Source: Diploptera punctata (Eukaryota; Arthropoda; Insecta; Blattodea; Blaberidae). Taken from it: a stretch of DNA of 64,000 nt. This document shows positions 10,675 to 23,231 of the stretch, one piece after another. The first letter of the stretch is position 1, and the number at the start of each line of letters is the position of its first letter. The DNA lies in the NCBI GenBank assembly GCA_030220185.1, contig JASPKZ010002335.1, positions 472,001 to 536,000 of the forward strand, written 5' to 3'. Below the pieces are notes generated by a model that saw nothing but the letters and a program-made list of their open reading frames with translations, made no database searches and had not been told where the DNA came from. The position numbers were made by a program, and so were the translations under genes.

Positions 10675-12187
10675 AAGTAGAATATAATTGAAAACAACAG
10701 TTTGAAAATATTTTTTTCAATTGTGAATTGTGAGAAAAAGAAAAGATAAGAACCCAGGTACCTGATTGTACAGTGAAACAGATTTTCCAAGCTACATAAA
10801 AGCTGCCAGGAAAAATTCCATTCACTCGACACAATAAATATAGAGAAAGACACAGAGGCATTTCATATTGCAAAACTTCAATTATCTACTCTGTTTGTGA
10901 ATGAAATAGTAGAAATATGTAGGGTACTATAGTCGGTTAAGGAAAATGCTGAAAGCTGGATGGTCCAATGGAAAGATTTTAAGTTAAATTAAACTAATAA
11001 CCTTCAAAGTTATAAATAGAGGAGCTTCTTTAAGTCGATATCTGATGGAGTTAGACTTTTTAAGCTGGCAGAACAATGGTTCTGGAGTCGACACAGCCTC
11101 AAATGGAAATTAGTACCAGATTATATTCTGGGAATAAAGGCAACAGTCATACAGGGCTGACAACCCGGCTGATATCTGTGACTAATTTTAATTGAAGGAA
11201 TTATTTATGTGACGAATTTTAATTATTTGATAAAATAGCTTTGTATAAATCAATAACACGGAACCTACCACGACTTTACGTCTCTCCCGAAGGAAGCCAC
11301 ACTCAGGATTAAGTTATAAATGGGATGAGAACAGAGGCGAGTAGATTAAATGCCCACTCGATTGTAAGATGTGATCGAAATTGAGAAGAAGATGGGCTAA
11401 ATATTAATTTTCTTTTTCTTTTGTTTGAATTTATTAAAGCAGAAGCCAGTACGTTAGACAGGCGAATGCAGAAGGCTACATAACAATGAGCTACATTACC
11501 TCTATGGGAAACTATTTATCGCTGGTCATTGGTGGTGTATCGCTGGTCATCGGTGGTATATCCCTGGTTAAAAGTGTGATAATCGATGGTTTATCGCTGG
11601 TTAGAAGTAAGAACCGTTGTAACCTTTATGGTCATGACAGGAAATAGTTCCACTTTATTTTCACATTTACGAGTAAAATAAAGAAATGATAATTACTTCT
11701 TCGAAAGTAAATACGTTTAATATAATGTTTTATTAATATTTCTTGCAATTAGGTACCGTTAAATGGGGTAAATAAAAAGCTGCTCTTCTCCCACCCGGCC
11801 ACCATATAATAAGAAAAATTAAGTATCATATACTGCATTAAGCACGATGCCTTCGCTTGTCGGATAATGCAAACATAGAAATTTTACTCTTGTATGGAGT
11901 TACGGGGTTTTGATCGCCGGCTGATGATGTAGTATTGGATTGGATCGTTTGTAACGTAGCAACGATTGAGTGGTTTAAAATTCCGGATGAATAATTATCA
12001 TTCTAGTATGTCGATTTATGTAGTGCCGTGAGCAATTGGAAAATATTAGCTCAGGATAGCCATATATGGATTGCTTGTGTTCGCGTGGCCATGAACCCTG
12101 AGGTTCTATGCTTCAAATGAGTTGATTAATTACTATTCTTATGTTCCGAGATATGCAAGTTAAGTAAGTTTGAATAAATTCATTATA
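10675..12187. repeat. Tandem unit X, copy 1
   Basis: Begins AGAATATAATT and matches 16098-16355 plus 17804-18655 colinearly. Landmarks include CAGGTACCTGATTGTACAGT, GTCATACAGGGCTGACAACC and TTGCTTGTGTTCGCGTGG. It contains an old LINE-B-like tail near 11440-11520 and 12050-12110 that is also present in copy 2, so those pieces predate the duplication. Confidence 0.75.
12184..12187. repeat. Target duplication TATA, left
   Basis: Directly abuts the inverted repeat starting at 12188 and matches 15296-15299. Confidence 0.6.
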
Positions 12188-12534
12188 CAGGTTGTAAATG
12201 AATTATACCGCTCAAATTTAACTGCCTACTGAGGGATATTATTCAAGTAATTTGAAATAGGGAACAATGGTCTACGAGGGAAAATGGGCTAGTTATAGGG
12301 AATCAATGTAATCGACAATTAATATAGATACATCAATAGGAAATCAAAGTAGGAGAGACAATTACACTAGAATAACTTCGGATCTTGGTAATAATTCCGA
12401 GATCCTGCTTGCTAACATTTCATCAACAACGTTTATGAAATATTGGATTATCAAGTTCCTTAAAATTTCGAACTTAGCAGATGATTTCAAGCCACTGCAC
12501 TGGTTAAAGTAACATCGGTACAATGAGAGCCTTA

Positions 12535-12650
12535 GCTCAGAGTGAAACATGCAGAATCTGTGTGTTATTGTGGGCTTAATGGTTACCGCGATGGATTTGA
12601 GTTCGAACACTGATGCTTCAAATTACGGCAGGCCACTTTTTTTCCCTGGG
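12535..12650 (+). repeat. Possible tRNA-like SINE head
   Basis: GGGCTTAATGGTTACCG and GAGTTCGAACACT resemble A and B boxes at suitable spacing. No body or tail could be defined. Confidence 0.25.
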
Positions 12651-12789
12651 TGTGTACTGTGATATATTGACACTGAAATTTGTACAGTCTGGGCATGCGC
12701 AAAATACCTATTCCCGTATTGGTTATTACATTAGCATCTGATTAGACGTTACATCAGTATCAGTCGCATTACAAGACTACTTCCTATAA

Positions 12790-13815
12790 AGCACTTTGTG
12801 TATTGACTGGTATAACGCCAATTATAATTGAATTAAGAAACTTAGCAAGTTACTATATCACACGGAGGAATGAGCAGTATTATTTATATGACACCCCAAA
12901 ACATTATAGCAAGTGGACTCACCCTGCAGAAACATTAATGTTAAAAGAAAACTGTGACAAGAAGCAATATATGGTTGACGTATACATAGATGGCAGAAAA
13001 GATGAAAACGGTGTAGGTTCGGGCATCGCACTGTTCACTGACAAACAGTTAACACACCAACTTCAATACAAGTTAGGGGAGAGGTGTTCTAACAATCAAG
13101 CGGAACAGCTGGCAATCCTCAAAGCGCTTGAAAAACTGAAGGATTTAAAAACTGCAAAGAGATCAATGGTCAGCAGCAATACACACAGACAGCAGAGTTA
13201 GTCGGGATTCAATATCCAACTCCAACAATCATCATAGAACATATAAGAGAAGAAATAAGGATGAAGACGGCTGGACCATCCACTTCACTTGGGTGAAGGT
13301 GCATGCGGGAAGCCAAGGGAACGAGCTCGCCAACCATCTCGCGAAGGAAGCAGCTCGTAGCAACGAGGTAGATATTCGTTACTCCAAAATTCTCAAAAGT
13401 GCAGTGAAAAGTGGGTTACGAGAAAATGGTTTACAAGTGTGGCAAAGGTAGTGGGAAGCCTCAACCAAAGCCCTATTAACTAAACTGTTCCTTCCTTGTG
13501 TAAAAAGCAGGCCAACTAAGAAACTACAAATTAATATAAACATGTCCACTATCATCACGGGCCACGGGAAAATACGATCGTATTTCCGTAGATTTAAGAT
13601 CACAGATAACCCGATGCGCCCTTGTCGATTAGATGCACAAACTGTTGACCATCTACTGTGGGAATGTCCAATATTAAAGAACGAAAGACTCAAGCTAAGG
13701 AACTGTGTAACACGCGCTGGCGGATACTAGCAAATAAACTATAATGATTTAGTTGAAAAACATTTAAAACCGTTCCAAAATTTCTTAAAAGGCATTAACT
13801 TTGACAATTTGTAAA
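12790..13815 (+). pseudogene. LINE ORF2 C-terminus with RNase H domain
   Basis: The frame 12803-13201 holds an RNase H start: VDVYIDGRKDENGVGSGIAL gives the first catalytic Asp, and ERCSNNQAEQLAILKALEKL gives the conserved Glu helix. Shifted frames continue the domain (FTWVKVH-G-GNELAN-LAKEA at 13285-13350 in another phase). A zinc-knuckle-like end follows at 13542-13730 (ITGHGKIRSYFRRF, PCRLDAQTVDHLLWECPIL). R1/I/jockey-type elements have this order. At least two frameshifts or stops disable it. No RT is present upstream, so the copy is 5' truncated. Confidence 0.75.
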
Positions 13816-13963
13816 TATTACCCAATCAACATAGAATAGACTCCGTTAATATTGTTTGAATATATTGAAAAATAAGACTTAAAATAGTGTATTTTGAAAC
13901 ACATTAGCATGTAATATTGCAATTTTGTGTTGAAACATGTTCGTGAATAAAGTTGAAAAAAAA

Positions 13964-14635
13964 GCCTTACATCCAGTGGACATCGCTCAACGGGTACAAT
14001 TTTGTAATCGGGCTTTGTTGCAGCCATCGCACTTCTTTTCCTCGGTGTTATTCATTGATGAGGCAATATTTAATACGGATGGGTGGTTCTGAACTGAAAG
14101 AACAATAATGTGTGGGATTATGAAAATCCTCATGCGATCTTCGTGAGGGTTCACCAGTAGAGATTTTCGGTGAACGTATGGGTAGACATAATTTCTGACA
14201 CATCGTTGGCCCCTACCTTCTTCCCCAGATATTAAATTGTGTCATTTATACGACATTTTTAGAGCACGTCCTACCTAGATTGCTAGAAGAAATTCCCCTT
14301 AACATCAGGCTGCTCCCCATTTCTGCCGGAATGTGCGAAACCATTTGGATGAAGTGTATCCTGGCCGTTGGATATAGGAAGAGGTAGTTCATCTGTAGTG
14401 TGGCCACCTCGCTCTCCAGATCTCTGTCCACTTGATTATTTTTGTGGAGACACCTAAAAACATTGGTGTATGCGACACTTATTGATACATATGAACTGTT
14501 AGTTGCACGCATAATCGCAGAATGTGATGTATCTTGAACGGGATGCGCGAATCCTTCGGTCGCCGATATCGTGTGTGTTGTGAGAATGGAAGTGGTCAAT
14601 TTGAACAATTTATTCTAATGAGTCTGCAGGTGCTT
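13964..14635 (+). pseudogene. Decayed Tc1/mariner-type DDE transposase
   Basis: The plus strand encodes a broken DDE endonuclease. HPVDIAQRVQFCNRALL leads to a LFIDEAIFNTDG block (first-Asp region, near 14050-14085), then RFSVNVWVDII, then PPRSPDLCPLDYF (third acidic residue region, ~14405-14440), and a short C-terminal part to about 14635. The family usually has SDEA where this copy has IDEA. Several stops interrupt it. It lies inside the inverted-repeat element 12188-15295 and is the best candidate for that element's own transposase. Confidence 0.7.
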
Positions 14636-15295
14636 TACATTTTATTCTTGTTTACTTAAATGCATTGTTTTTTTTATTTCCCAATAACATTTGTATGCCA
14701 TGTGTACATACACTGTACCTCTTCATGTTATTAATCGCTGCACTATCATTTATCTAAATACATAAGTACTGTACAGTATAATTACACATTTTATTGGCGA
14801 AACATATAGCACTCTACAGTATGTGTATTATTATTACAACCTTTCAAACAATTGTCTACACAATACGTACGTAGATACTTTTGTAAGTCATGTACTGCGC
14901 TGACATTCGAATGCCGTATTCTGTAAAATAATGAATAAACAATTAAACCAGAAGTAAATCTACGTACGTAACTGATTTACAGTACGTATATAATAAAGGA
15001 AGAAAGGAAAATAAGTGTACACATACTATAGGTAGTTTCGAACGTGATGCATCAATCTTACTTTTGCGTCGGTAGTAAGACTGCTATAATCACTGAGCTA
15101 AAGGCGAATACTTGTTGCAAGTTACAGTCTCTGTATCATATTATTTCCATTTTAATTTGAAATAATCTGGCGTGCCAACCATTTTACAAATTGGACATTT
15201 TTATTCGTAGACCATTAGTTCATTATCTCAAAATGCTTATATAATATCCCTCTATACATAGTTAAATTTGTGCGGTATAATTAATTTACTCTCAG

Positions 15296-15299
15296 TATA
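15296..15299. repeat. Target duplication TATA, right
   Basis: Directly follows the inverted repeat ending at 15295 and matches 12184-12187. Confidence 0.6.
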
Positions 15300-15688
15300 A
15301 ACTGCAGAAATGGTTCATATTAGAATAAATATACTTGTTATTTGACACTAGAGCTTCATTTAGCTGAATACTCAGGTCTTCTTAAATATTTATTTCCAAA
15401 GCTTCCTATCACTCATATAATTAATCCAATTTTTTATATTCCACTAGCTAATGCCCGGAGTACGCTGTTACGCCTAAATAAATGAAATACGATTTTTAAA
15501 TTTTCGTTTCATGTAAACTCATACACCTAATGTTTTTAGAGCGTCACGACGAATCAAACATGGCGGTATTCTAGAATCTTATTTTCGGATTTCCGACCTT
15601 TTAAAACGGATTTCGCTGAGTTTTGGATAACACATACCTCGGTTTATTTTAATAGCATATACTGTGCTTCGTTGTGAAACACCGAAAG
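15296..15688. repeat. Tandem unit Y, copy 1
   Basis: Matches 18660-19150: CTGCAGAAATGG, TTTATTTCCAA-GCTTCCTATCACT, AGCTAATGCCCGGA, and TTTCGCTGAGTTTTGG all in order. It includes the start of the 'TAGCTAATACCC' family at ~15443. Confidence 0.7.
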
Positions 15689-16097
15689 GACCTTACTTTA
15701 AGGGAAGAAAAGAGATTCAGAATAAAGTATTAGGAAAATTATTGGATCAAAGAGAGATGAACAGACAGGTGAATGCAGAATACTAGATAGCAGTGAACTA
15801 CACGATCTTTATAGGAAGCCAGATATAATAAGAAGAGTTAAGTTTCTTAGACTGCGATAGGCAAGACATGTGGCACGAATGGGGAATGAAAGACGTGCAT
15901 GGAAGCTTCTTGTAGGAACACCAGAGGGAAAACACCCAGTTGGTAGACCAAGAATGAGGTGGGAGAATAACATGATTCGAGGGAAGTAAATTATAAGGGA
16001 ATGACTGCAAACTAGCTCAGGATAGGATGTTTGGAGATCTCATGTCCGCGTGGCCATGAACCTGCGGGTTCGATAGTGCAAGTGAGTTAGTCAAGTT
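15689..16097 (+). mobile_element. LINE family B 3' end
   Basis: Plus-strand copy with degraded GRKPDIIRRVK, ARHVARMGNERRAWKLLVG and VGRPRMRWENN segments, then GCGGGTTCGATAGTGCAAGT and a GAGTTAGTCAAGTT tail. It sits at the junction of tandem units Y1 and X2. Confidence 0.75.
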
Positions 16098-16355
16098 AGA
16101 ATATAATTTGCAAACAGCAGTATGAAAATATTTTTTCCAATTGTGAATTGTGCGAAAAAAGATAACCCAGGTACCTGATTGTACAGTGAAACAGATTTTC
16201 CAAGCTACACAAAATCTGCCAAGAAAAATTCCATTCACTCGACAGAATAAATACAGAGAAAGACACAGAAGGGTTCCATATTGCAAAACCTGGATTAACT
16301 ACTCTGTTTATGAGTGAAATTGTAGAAATTTGTTGGGGAACGCAGTACTGTAGTC
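16098..16355. repeat. Tandem unit X, copy 2, left part
   Basis: Matches 10675-10925. The last 12 bases, AGTACTGTAGTC (16344-16355), are repeated at 17792-17803 and form the target duplication of the insertion between them. Confidence 0.75.
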
Positions 16356-17791
16356 TTCTTCTTTAGTAGGGACTACAACCTCATTGAAGTTTTGGCCTCC
16401 TCAACAATTTTTCTCCACCTAGATCTATCCTGGATACAGACTGGCCAATTTCCAATTTTCATTTCTAATATATCTTTTATAACATCATCCTGCCATCTGT
16501 TTTTTGGGTGTCCAGCTGTTCTGGTGCATATTGGTTTCCATTTGTATATTCTTCTTACAAGCTTGTCTTCCTGCATTCTATTTATATGTCCAAACCAGCG
16601 TAGTCTTTGAGCTTTAATGTGGTTTATTATAACGTATTTTTATTTCGTATTAGATTATTTAATTCAAGATATACTTAGAAGATGTATTAATGTAATGGAA
16701 TAAGTCATGTAGGGGAATGGGAATCAACATAATGACCGTTTACTGCACAATTTATTATTCGCTGATGACCAAATTATAATAGGACAAGATAAAGTAGATA
16801 TAGAATATAGATTAGAAAGTTGGTAGATGCATTTGAGGTAGGTGAACTGAAGATAAATTATATCAAAACAGAATATATGGTAATCGGAGGAAATTCAGAA
16901 GACCTACAAATAAATAATATGATAATTAAACGTGTTGAAGAATTTAAATATCTTGGATCTATAATAGATATGCTAAATCTGGTACTTGTGAAAAATATAT
17001 TATTAACACAGTAAATTGTGCAAGAAAGGCGATTAGATCCCTGAATGGTATTTTATGGAATAGAAATTTGACCAGAAGAACAAAAAAGAGATTATACAGA
17101 CAATGATAGAACGTATACTTACATATAGATCAGAAAGCTGGACAATAAATGAAAGGATGCAGAAAAGAATCTTGGCGACAGAAATTTATGGATTACGGAG
17201 AAGTATGAGAATATCCAGGCTACAATATATTTGAAATACATATATCATCATCATCATCAACAACAACAAGGATTAAGCCAAATGGCCTGTTCCGATCTCA
17301 TTATAGGTCGAATTGGTCCTTCCATCTCTTCAATGGTCTTCCCAACATTCTTCTCCATTTTGGTTTATAATGATACATTCTTCTTGGCATGCGCTGTTCA
17401 TTCATTCGTAATACGTGCTGAAGATAAGCATTTTGGTAATATTTTAAAATACATAAATCAGACAAGAAATGGATGCACACGAAACTGTTATCGAAAGGAT
17501 AACAAAGAGAGCTTTACATTGGTATGGACATGTACAACGGATGTCGGAGGACCAGTGGCCTAAACTTGTGTTAGATTGGATGGTACCAGGCAGAAGGAAG
17601 AGGTGGAGAAGTAGAAGAACATGGTATGAGGGAATATATGATGCCATGATGAAGGAGAATGGGAAGATAGGAATCTCTGGAAAGCAGGAATCAAGGGCAA
17701 ACTGCTGTAGAGTGGAAAGCCTACATTAAATAAGTATTATATAATTCAGAGTTCATTCGTATACGCCATGTGCCACCTCTTTCTGTAATTG
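16356..17791. mobile_element. LINE composite inserted in unit X2
   Basis: A 1436-bp insertion bounded by the 12-bp direct repeat AGTACTGTAGTC and absent from unit X1. It contains a minus-strand LINE C-terminus at 16373-16576 (IYKWKPICTRTAGHPKNRWQ) with a GAAGAA-type end. It also contains a plus-strand LINE from ~16665 to 17760 with LLFADDQIIIGQ at ~16765, FKYLGSIID at ~16950, and a C-terminal tail HWYGHVQRMSEDQWPKLVLD at ~17510. A third, smaller LINE fragment is nested inside that. All frames are broken. Confidence 0.7.
17243..17446 (-). mobile_element. Nested LINE family A tail with 9-bp target duplication
   Basis: A (CAT)n tract at 17243-17256 followed by sequence reading on the minus strand as a LINE-A C-terminal end. 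The copy is flanked by AAATACATA at 17234-17242 and 17447-17455, and it splits the plus-strand LINE around it. Confidence 0.65.
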
Positions 17792-17803
17792 GAGTACTGT
17801 AGT

Positions 17804-18655
17804 CGGTTAAGGCAAATAATGAAAGTTGATTCGAGTCCTGATGGAGTCCGAATTTTTAAGCTGGCAAAATAATGGCTCTGGAGTCGACACAACCTCAAAC
17901 GGAAATGAGTACCAGATATGTTCTGGGGGTAAATGTGCCTGTCATACAGGGCTAACAACCCAGCTGACATCTGTAACCAATTTTGATTTAACGTAATACT
18001 TCTGTGGCGAATTTTAATTATTTGACGAAATAGCTTTGTATAAAACTATGACAAGGAACCTACCACGACTTTTTTCTCACCCGAAGAAGCCACATTCAGG
18101 ATTAAGTTATAAATGAGATGAAAACAGAGGCTAGTACATTTCATACTCCACCCATTGTAAAATGTGATCAAAATTGAGAAGAAGATGGGCTAAATATTAA
18201 TTTTATCTTTTGTTTGAATTTTCTAAAGCAGACGCAGACTACATAACAATGAGCTACATGATCTTTATGAGAAACCAGATATAATAAGGAAAATTAAGTC
18301 TCATAGACTGCGTTGAGCAGGACATGTGGCACGATAACTTTACTTATCGTATAATGCAAAAATCGAAATTTTACTCCTGTATGGAGTTACGGGATTTCGA
18401 TCGCCGACTGATGATGTAATATTCGATTGCATGTAACGTAGCAGCGATCCAATGGTTAAAAATTTCGGATGGATAATTATCATTCTAGTATGTCGGTTTC
18501 TGTAGTGCCGTGAGCGATTGGAAAATATTAGTTCCGGATAGCGATATATGGATTGCTTGTGTTCGCGTGGTCATGCACCCTCAGGTTCTATACTTCAAAT
18601 GAGTAGATTAATTACTATTCTTATGTTCCGAGATACGGAAGTTTGGTAAGTTCGA
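17804..18655. repeat. Tandem unit X, copy 2, right part
   Basis: Colinear with 10925-12187, including GGAGTCGACACAACCTCAAA and GATTGCTTGTGTTCGCGTGG. It ends at an intact site corresponding to the insertion point of the 3.1 kb element in copy 1. Confidence 0.7.
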
Positions 18656-19210
18656 ATATAATCATTCATATACATTCGTATATAGACTGCAGAAATAGTT
18701 ACAATACAATAATAAATATACTTGTTATTAGACACTGCAGCTTCATTTAGTTGAATACTCATGTCTTCTTAAAGATTTATTTCCAACGCTTCCTATCACT
18801 GACGTAACTAATCATTTTTTTAATATTCAACTAGCTAATGGCCGGATTGCGCTGCTACGCTTAAATAAATTAAATATGACTTTTTAATTGTCATATAAGG
18901 TAAACTCCTACACCTAAAGTTTTTAGAGCACAATATCAGCTAAACACTCGCCGTACCTGCAAATGTGTATAGGCTACACAAAGTTATTCGTTTCGATGAA
19001 TCAAACATAGCGGTTTGTACAGTCAATTCTTATTTTCGGATTTCAGGTAAACCCCCACTTAAAACGATCGGATTTCGCTGAGTTTTGGTTAATAATTACC
19101 TCGATTTATTTTAGTATCATATGCTGAATTTCGTTGTGAAAATCAAAATTTGCGACCGCTAGAGAGACTTTTTAATTTTCTTTTCGGGTGAATTCCTACA
19201 CCTACTAGTT
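18656..19210. repeat. Tandem unit Y, copy 2
   Basis: Matches 15296-15688 and extends further. Its final CACCTACTAGTT (19199-19210) is the left target duplication of the LINE that follows; the unit resumes at 21449. Confidence 0.7.
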
Positions 19211-21436
19211 CTTCTTCTTCACTTCCTAGTTTAGGCATTAGTTGCCTGTTCCGTCTTCACTAATAGATCTAAGACCATCTCTTCCGAGGACGTCCGACAT
19301 CTCTTCTTCCTCTCGGAAAATAATGTGAGATTTTATTTGGTAATCTATTTTTCTTCCATTCTTTCTACATGTTCTTTCCACTGAATCTTGTTAAAATATT
19401 TTTTCTTTTATTGAAATTTTAAAATTATAATCGCTACATATTACATTTAGTTTGTAAGCAGCCAATTGTAATAGATCGTCATGATGTAATAAGACTAAAT
19501 CATCGGCGAAAATTAAGTTATTAATACTTGTGTTATTGTTCAGGCTAAGGCCTTTGTCTGTTATACTTTTCTATTGTTTCATAATGTCAATATATATATA
19601 TATATATATATTAAAAAGAGTGGGCGATAGACTACACCCTTGCCTAACCCCTTGATTTATTAAAATTTCTTCTACCTTTCTCCATCAGTTTTATCACTAC
19701 TTTGGTTTCTTCATATAAGCCTTGGACTGATTTTATTAGATGGTGTGGATATCCTCGTTCTTTCATTATTTCCCATAGTTTAGATATATTTACTCTGTCA
19801 AAGGCCTTTTCAAAATCAAGGAACAACAAATATGTTGGTAGGTTAAATTCTATTCTCTTTTCAATTAGTCTCTTTATAATAAACACATTATCACTACAGG
19901 AACTTCCTTTTCTAAACCCTACTTGTTCTTCTTCTAAGAGTGTGACAGATATCTTCTTAAATCTATTATTTTCGCATATAATTTATAAGTGGAATTCAAC
20001 AAGCTGTTAACTCTATAATTTTTACTATCTAATCTATTTCCGTTTTAGAAGAAGGATATGACTTCACCTATCTTCCAATTATCAGGTATTTTACATGTCT
20101 TCCAACATTAGTGTATTAAGTTTAATAATATTATTTCTGCAAATAAACCTGCAGTTCATTATTATTTATACCATCTATGCCTGGTGTTTGTCTATTTTTT
20201 CATTTATTTCCATGCCTCCCTCATTTCGCTTAGAGTAATTCTGTCTATTACTGATTTATTTTCACTTTCAGAAGAGCGTTTTATAACTAATTCTTCTTCA
20301 TTACACCATAATTCTCTGTAGTGATTTTCCCATGTCTTCAGATCAAAGGTATTTAGCCTAGTCTTGCAGTATATTTTTTTCTGTTGTATTTGTTTCATTA
20401 GCTTTAAATGTTAAAGATTGTCTGCCATGTACATCGTGCTCTACATTTTGGAAATAAATCTTTCCCAGGAATCTTTATGAGCTGTTCGAGTTATTTGTTT
20501 CGCTCGATTTCTTATTTGTTTATATATAGTTCTAAATTCCTGTTTTCTTTTGTAAGTACTCTAAATAGGCTAATTTTTTGTCTCGCACAGCTTCCTCTAT
20601 TTCGTCATTCCATATCTTTAATCCTCTTTTGTTGCGAATCTCTTTCTTCTTTCCTATAGCTTCATTTGCAGCATTTATAATACATGTTTTCATATTTTCC
20701 CACTCTACATTTAGATTATCATTAATTGCTTTTCTTTAGTGTTCTTGTAGCCTTTTGTGGTATAATTTTCTTATACTTTTTCTTCTTCTAGAAGATATAC
20801 TTTAAAAACTTCTTTTATTTTTTCTTGAGTTTTTTTTTTCGTTGTTTCCATTTGGCTGCTATAAGTATCGTGGTAACCAATAGATAGTGGTCTGTATATA
20901 TGTCACATCCTCTGTATACTCTTACATCTTGTATTTGATTTCTGAGTCTATCATTAATCATTATGTAATCAATTAAAGATCTTTGGTTTCTAGTGCACCA
21001 TGTATACTTGTATATGTCCTTTTTCCTATAGAAAGTATCTGTGATTTTTAGTTTAATATAGGCAGCAAATTGTAGAAGTTCTTCTTCGTTTCTATTTATT
21101 ACATCTTCTCCAAACATACCTACTATTCCTGGGATTGGGAGATTACGAACTCTGGCATTTGAATCACCACCTAAGATAATACTTTCCGTGTTTTATTTCT
21201 TGTTGTAATTTATCGTAGAAAATTACGGTGGTGCATACACTCCTACAATGTTTAAATAATTGCGATCTATTTTCAACCTTACTGTTATTATTATCTCATC
21301 CACATATTTGTAGCTTATTACTTTTTATCTCCATTTGTTATTAGTATAGCAAGCTCTTCTATGTTGAGGTACTCCACTGTATATTATTATATGTACAATT
21401 ACCAATACCCTTTGTTCCTTTCACTTCTTTTTTTGG
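19211..21436 (-). mobile_element. RTE-like LINE, 2226 bp, with 12-bp target duplication
   Basis: CACCTACTAGTT occurs at 19199-19210 and 21437-21448, bounding the copy exactly. Its 3' end is the GAAGAAGAA-type tail at 19211. On the minus strand, from 5' to 3': endonuclease C-terminal part (20815-21117, with CTRNQRSLIDYIMINDRL and YTDHYLLVTT), a linker (20204-20398), then RT (19644-19886, with FLDFEKAFDRVNISKL), then stop-ridden sequence that includes the FADD-equivalent region near 19510. The N-terminal endonuclease is missing. Many frameshifts make it inactive. Confidence 0.8.
19588..19612. repeat. (TA)n microsatellite
   Basis: Uninterrupted TATATA run inside the LINE. Confidence 0.8.
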
Positions 21437-21448
21437 CACCTACTAGTT

Positions 21449-23231
21449 TTAGATCATTATTGATAGCTGCTAAAAAACTCGGCGTATTTGAAAATGTGTA
21501 GCCTATGTACAAATGTTCATCAAGATCGGTGTTGATGGTTTGAGTGTTTACGGACAAAAACATATGCAGGCTGAATTTTGATACATATATATAACGATGA
21601 TTAATATCTTGTAACACATCATTATCCCGTCTCGTTGTTAAACAGGTTAACTGGAAGCGTTTTTTATAATAAGTCTTTTATCACACATTCTGCAAATATG
21701 GTCAAAACAAATTAATCTTTGTACTGTTATGAAATTAAGAACATATATTTCTATTTTTTTATTCAATTCATTATTTATTCTAATTATCCAGATCTATCTC
21801 CAAAATGTTTCCAAATATGTTCCTTTCGAAAACAAATACCTATGGTTTTTCGCATTTTTCAAGGCCAGGTTTCGTAGGCATAAGCCAACACGGGTCGTTT
21901 GGTATATTCTTACTTTAGTATTCTTGGATCCGAGAAGCGCATGATACGGTATGTTGCCTAGTGTAATAGGCCTATACCACATTCCATTGCGTTATTTACA
22001 CGTAAATATAGTAGTAGTAGTTTGCTCCTGTACGTCCCGAGTAGGGATTTGGGTGTAACTGATGTAACAACTAACGCTTCTGCGTGAAGTAGGATTTTTA
22101 ATTAAAATATATAAGTATCTTAATTATGTATGTTGTTTTTTCGTATTCTACAATATTTTGGGATGAGTTCTTAACTGTCAGCAACTTTCGATGTTTATAT
22201 TGTCTCTTTCAAAATCTTTATAATAATCCATATGCCACTTTGGGAACAAAACAAAAATTTAATTTTCATGTATTATGTCAAATTTTACGTGGAATTCGCC
22301 CGTATTCGATCCACGATCGCGTGATATTTCTTCACATGAAAGACAAATTCGACAAACTTTAGTATTAAAACACTATTTGGCCATCATAATCCATAGTCAC
22401 ATTCGCCTTGTTCAGTATAAATGTGTGGTTGAAAGGCGAGCCTAATGCTGTCTCTAAGGTGGCCCCGGATTGAATGTATGTATGTTCCAAAATTTAAACA
22501 TGCTCTACCGACAGTTCATGTCTGGGTGGCATAGGAAACCTAAAAGTAGTACCGAAAAAGGGAGAGGTTATCCCTTATTTGGCGAAATTAAATTTCTCAT
22601 GCCAGCTTATTTAAATGCGTCGGACTGGAGTGAAAACAAATCATCCCTAAACATAATTTATTTTGTGTACATTGTTGTATATATTTGTTTACAAATTCAA
22701 ATATTTTTTAACTGATTCGCTATTTATTAAGAATATTAAACAAATGAAACCACTGTATCTTATTGGATACAGTGCCAAATTAAGGATAAGAATTAAAGAA
22801 GAAATGTGATATTTATTTGCATAAATAAGTTATTTTGAACAATTTGTTCACCGAGTTATATAAGAATAGTAAACTAAACGATTCCCATGTCCATTGTCAA
22901 TTATTAGCCATTTTCAAGACGGCTCCTTGTATATTATATGTTATGGTGTTTATGGGAGTCGAGGTCTTCATTGTAGTCTTCTAAACATGAAACTAATCCA
23001 ATTTTAAACTATGAACCGTACAAAATGTTGGGTACATAACAACAATAATTTCACTTTCAATAGATAGAGTATAAATTAATTAAGTCGAAGAAATTTGACA
23101 ACTGATAATTATATATTTTTCGTCCGGCAACCGTGGGTACCGTTTTTCTTTAATTGCTTGGGTTAATAGAAGAAGATAATCCAGCAAATCCTAAAGATAA
23201 AATACTCGTTAAGTTTTTTTAACGCTAGGGG
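21449..23231. other. Continuation of unit Y, then unannotated sequence
   Basis: 21449-21620 continues the Y repeat after the LINE (AAATGTGTAGCCTATGTACA resembles 18960-18985). From about 21720 to 23230 no gene is recognised. Small frames at 21729-21944, 22126-22362 and 22470-22715 show no domain or codon signature I can support. Confidence 0.4.

Larger units (their letters stand above)
12188..15295 (+). mobile_element. 3.1 kb element with ~95-bp terminal inverted repeats
   Basis: Left end CAGGTTGTAAATGAATTA and right end (reverse complement) CTGAGAGTAAATTAATTA align for about 95 bp, sharing TTATACCGC-CAAATTTAACT, GAGGGATATTAT and AATGGTCTACGA. The element is flanked by TATA at 12184-12187 and 15296-15299. 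The paralogous site at 18655-18690 is empty. TA-type target duplication and an internal DDE transposase relic (13964-14630) suit the Tc1/mariner group. The interior also carries a LINE RNase H end (12790-13815), presumably inserted later. Confidence 0.75.
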
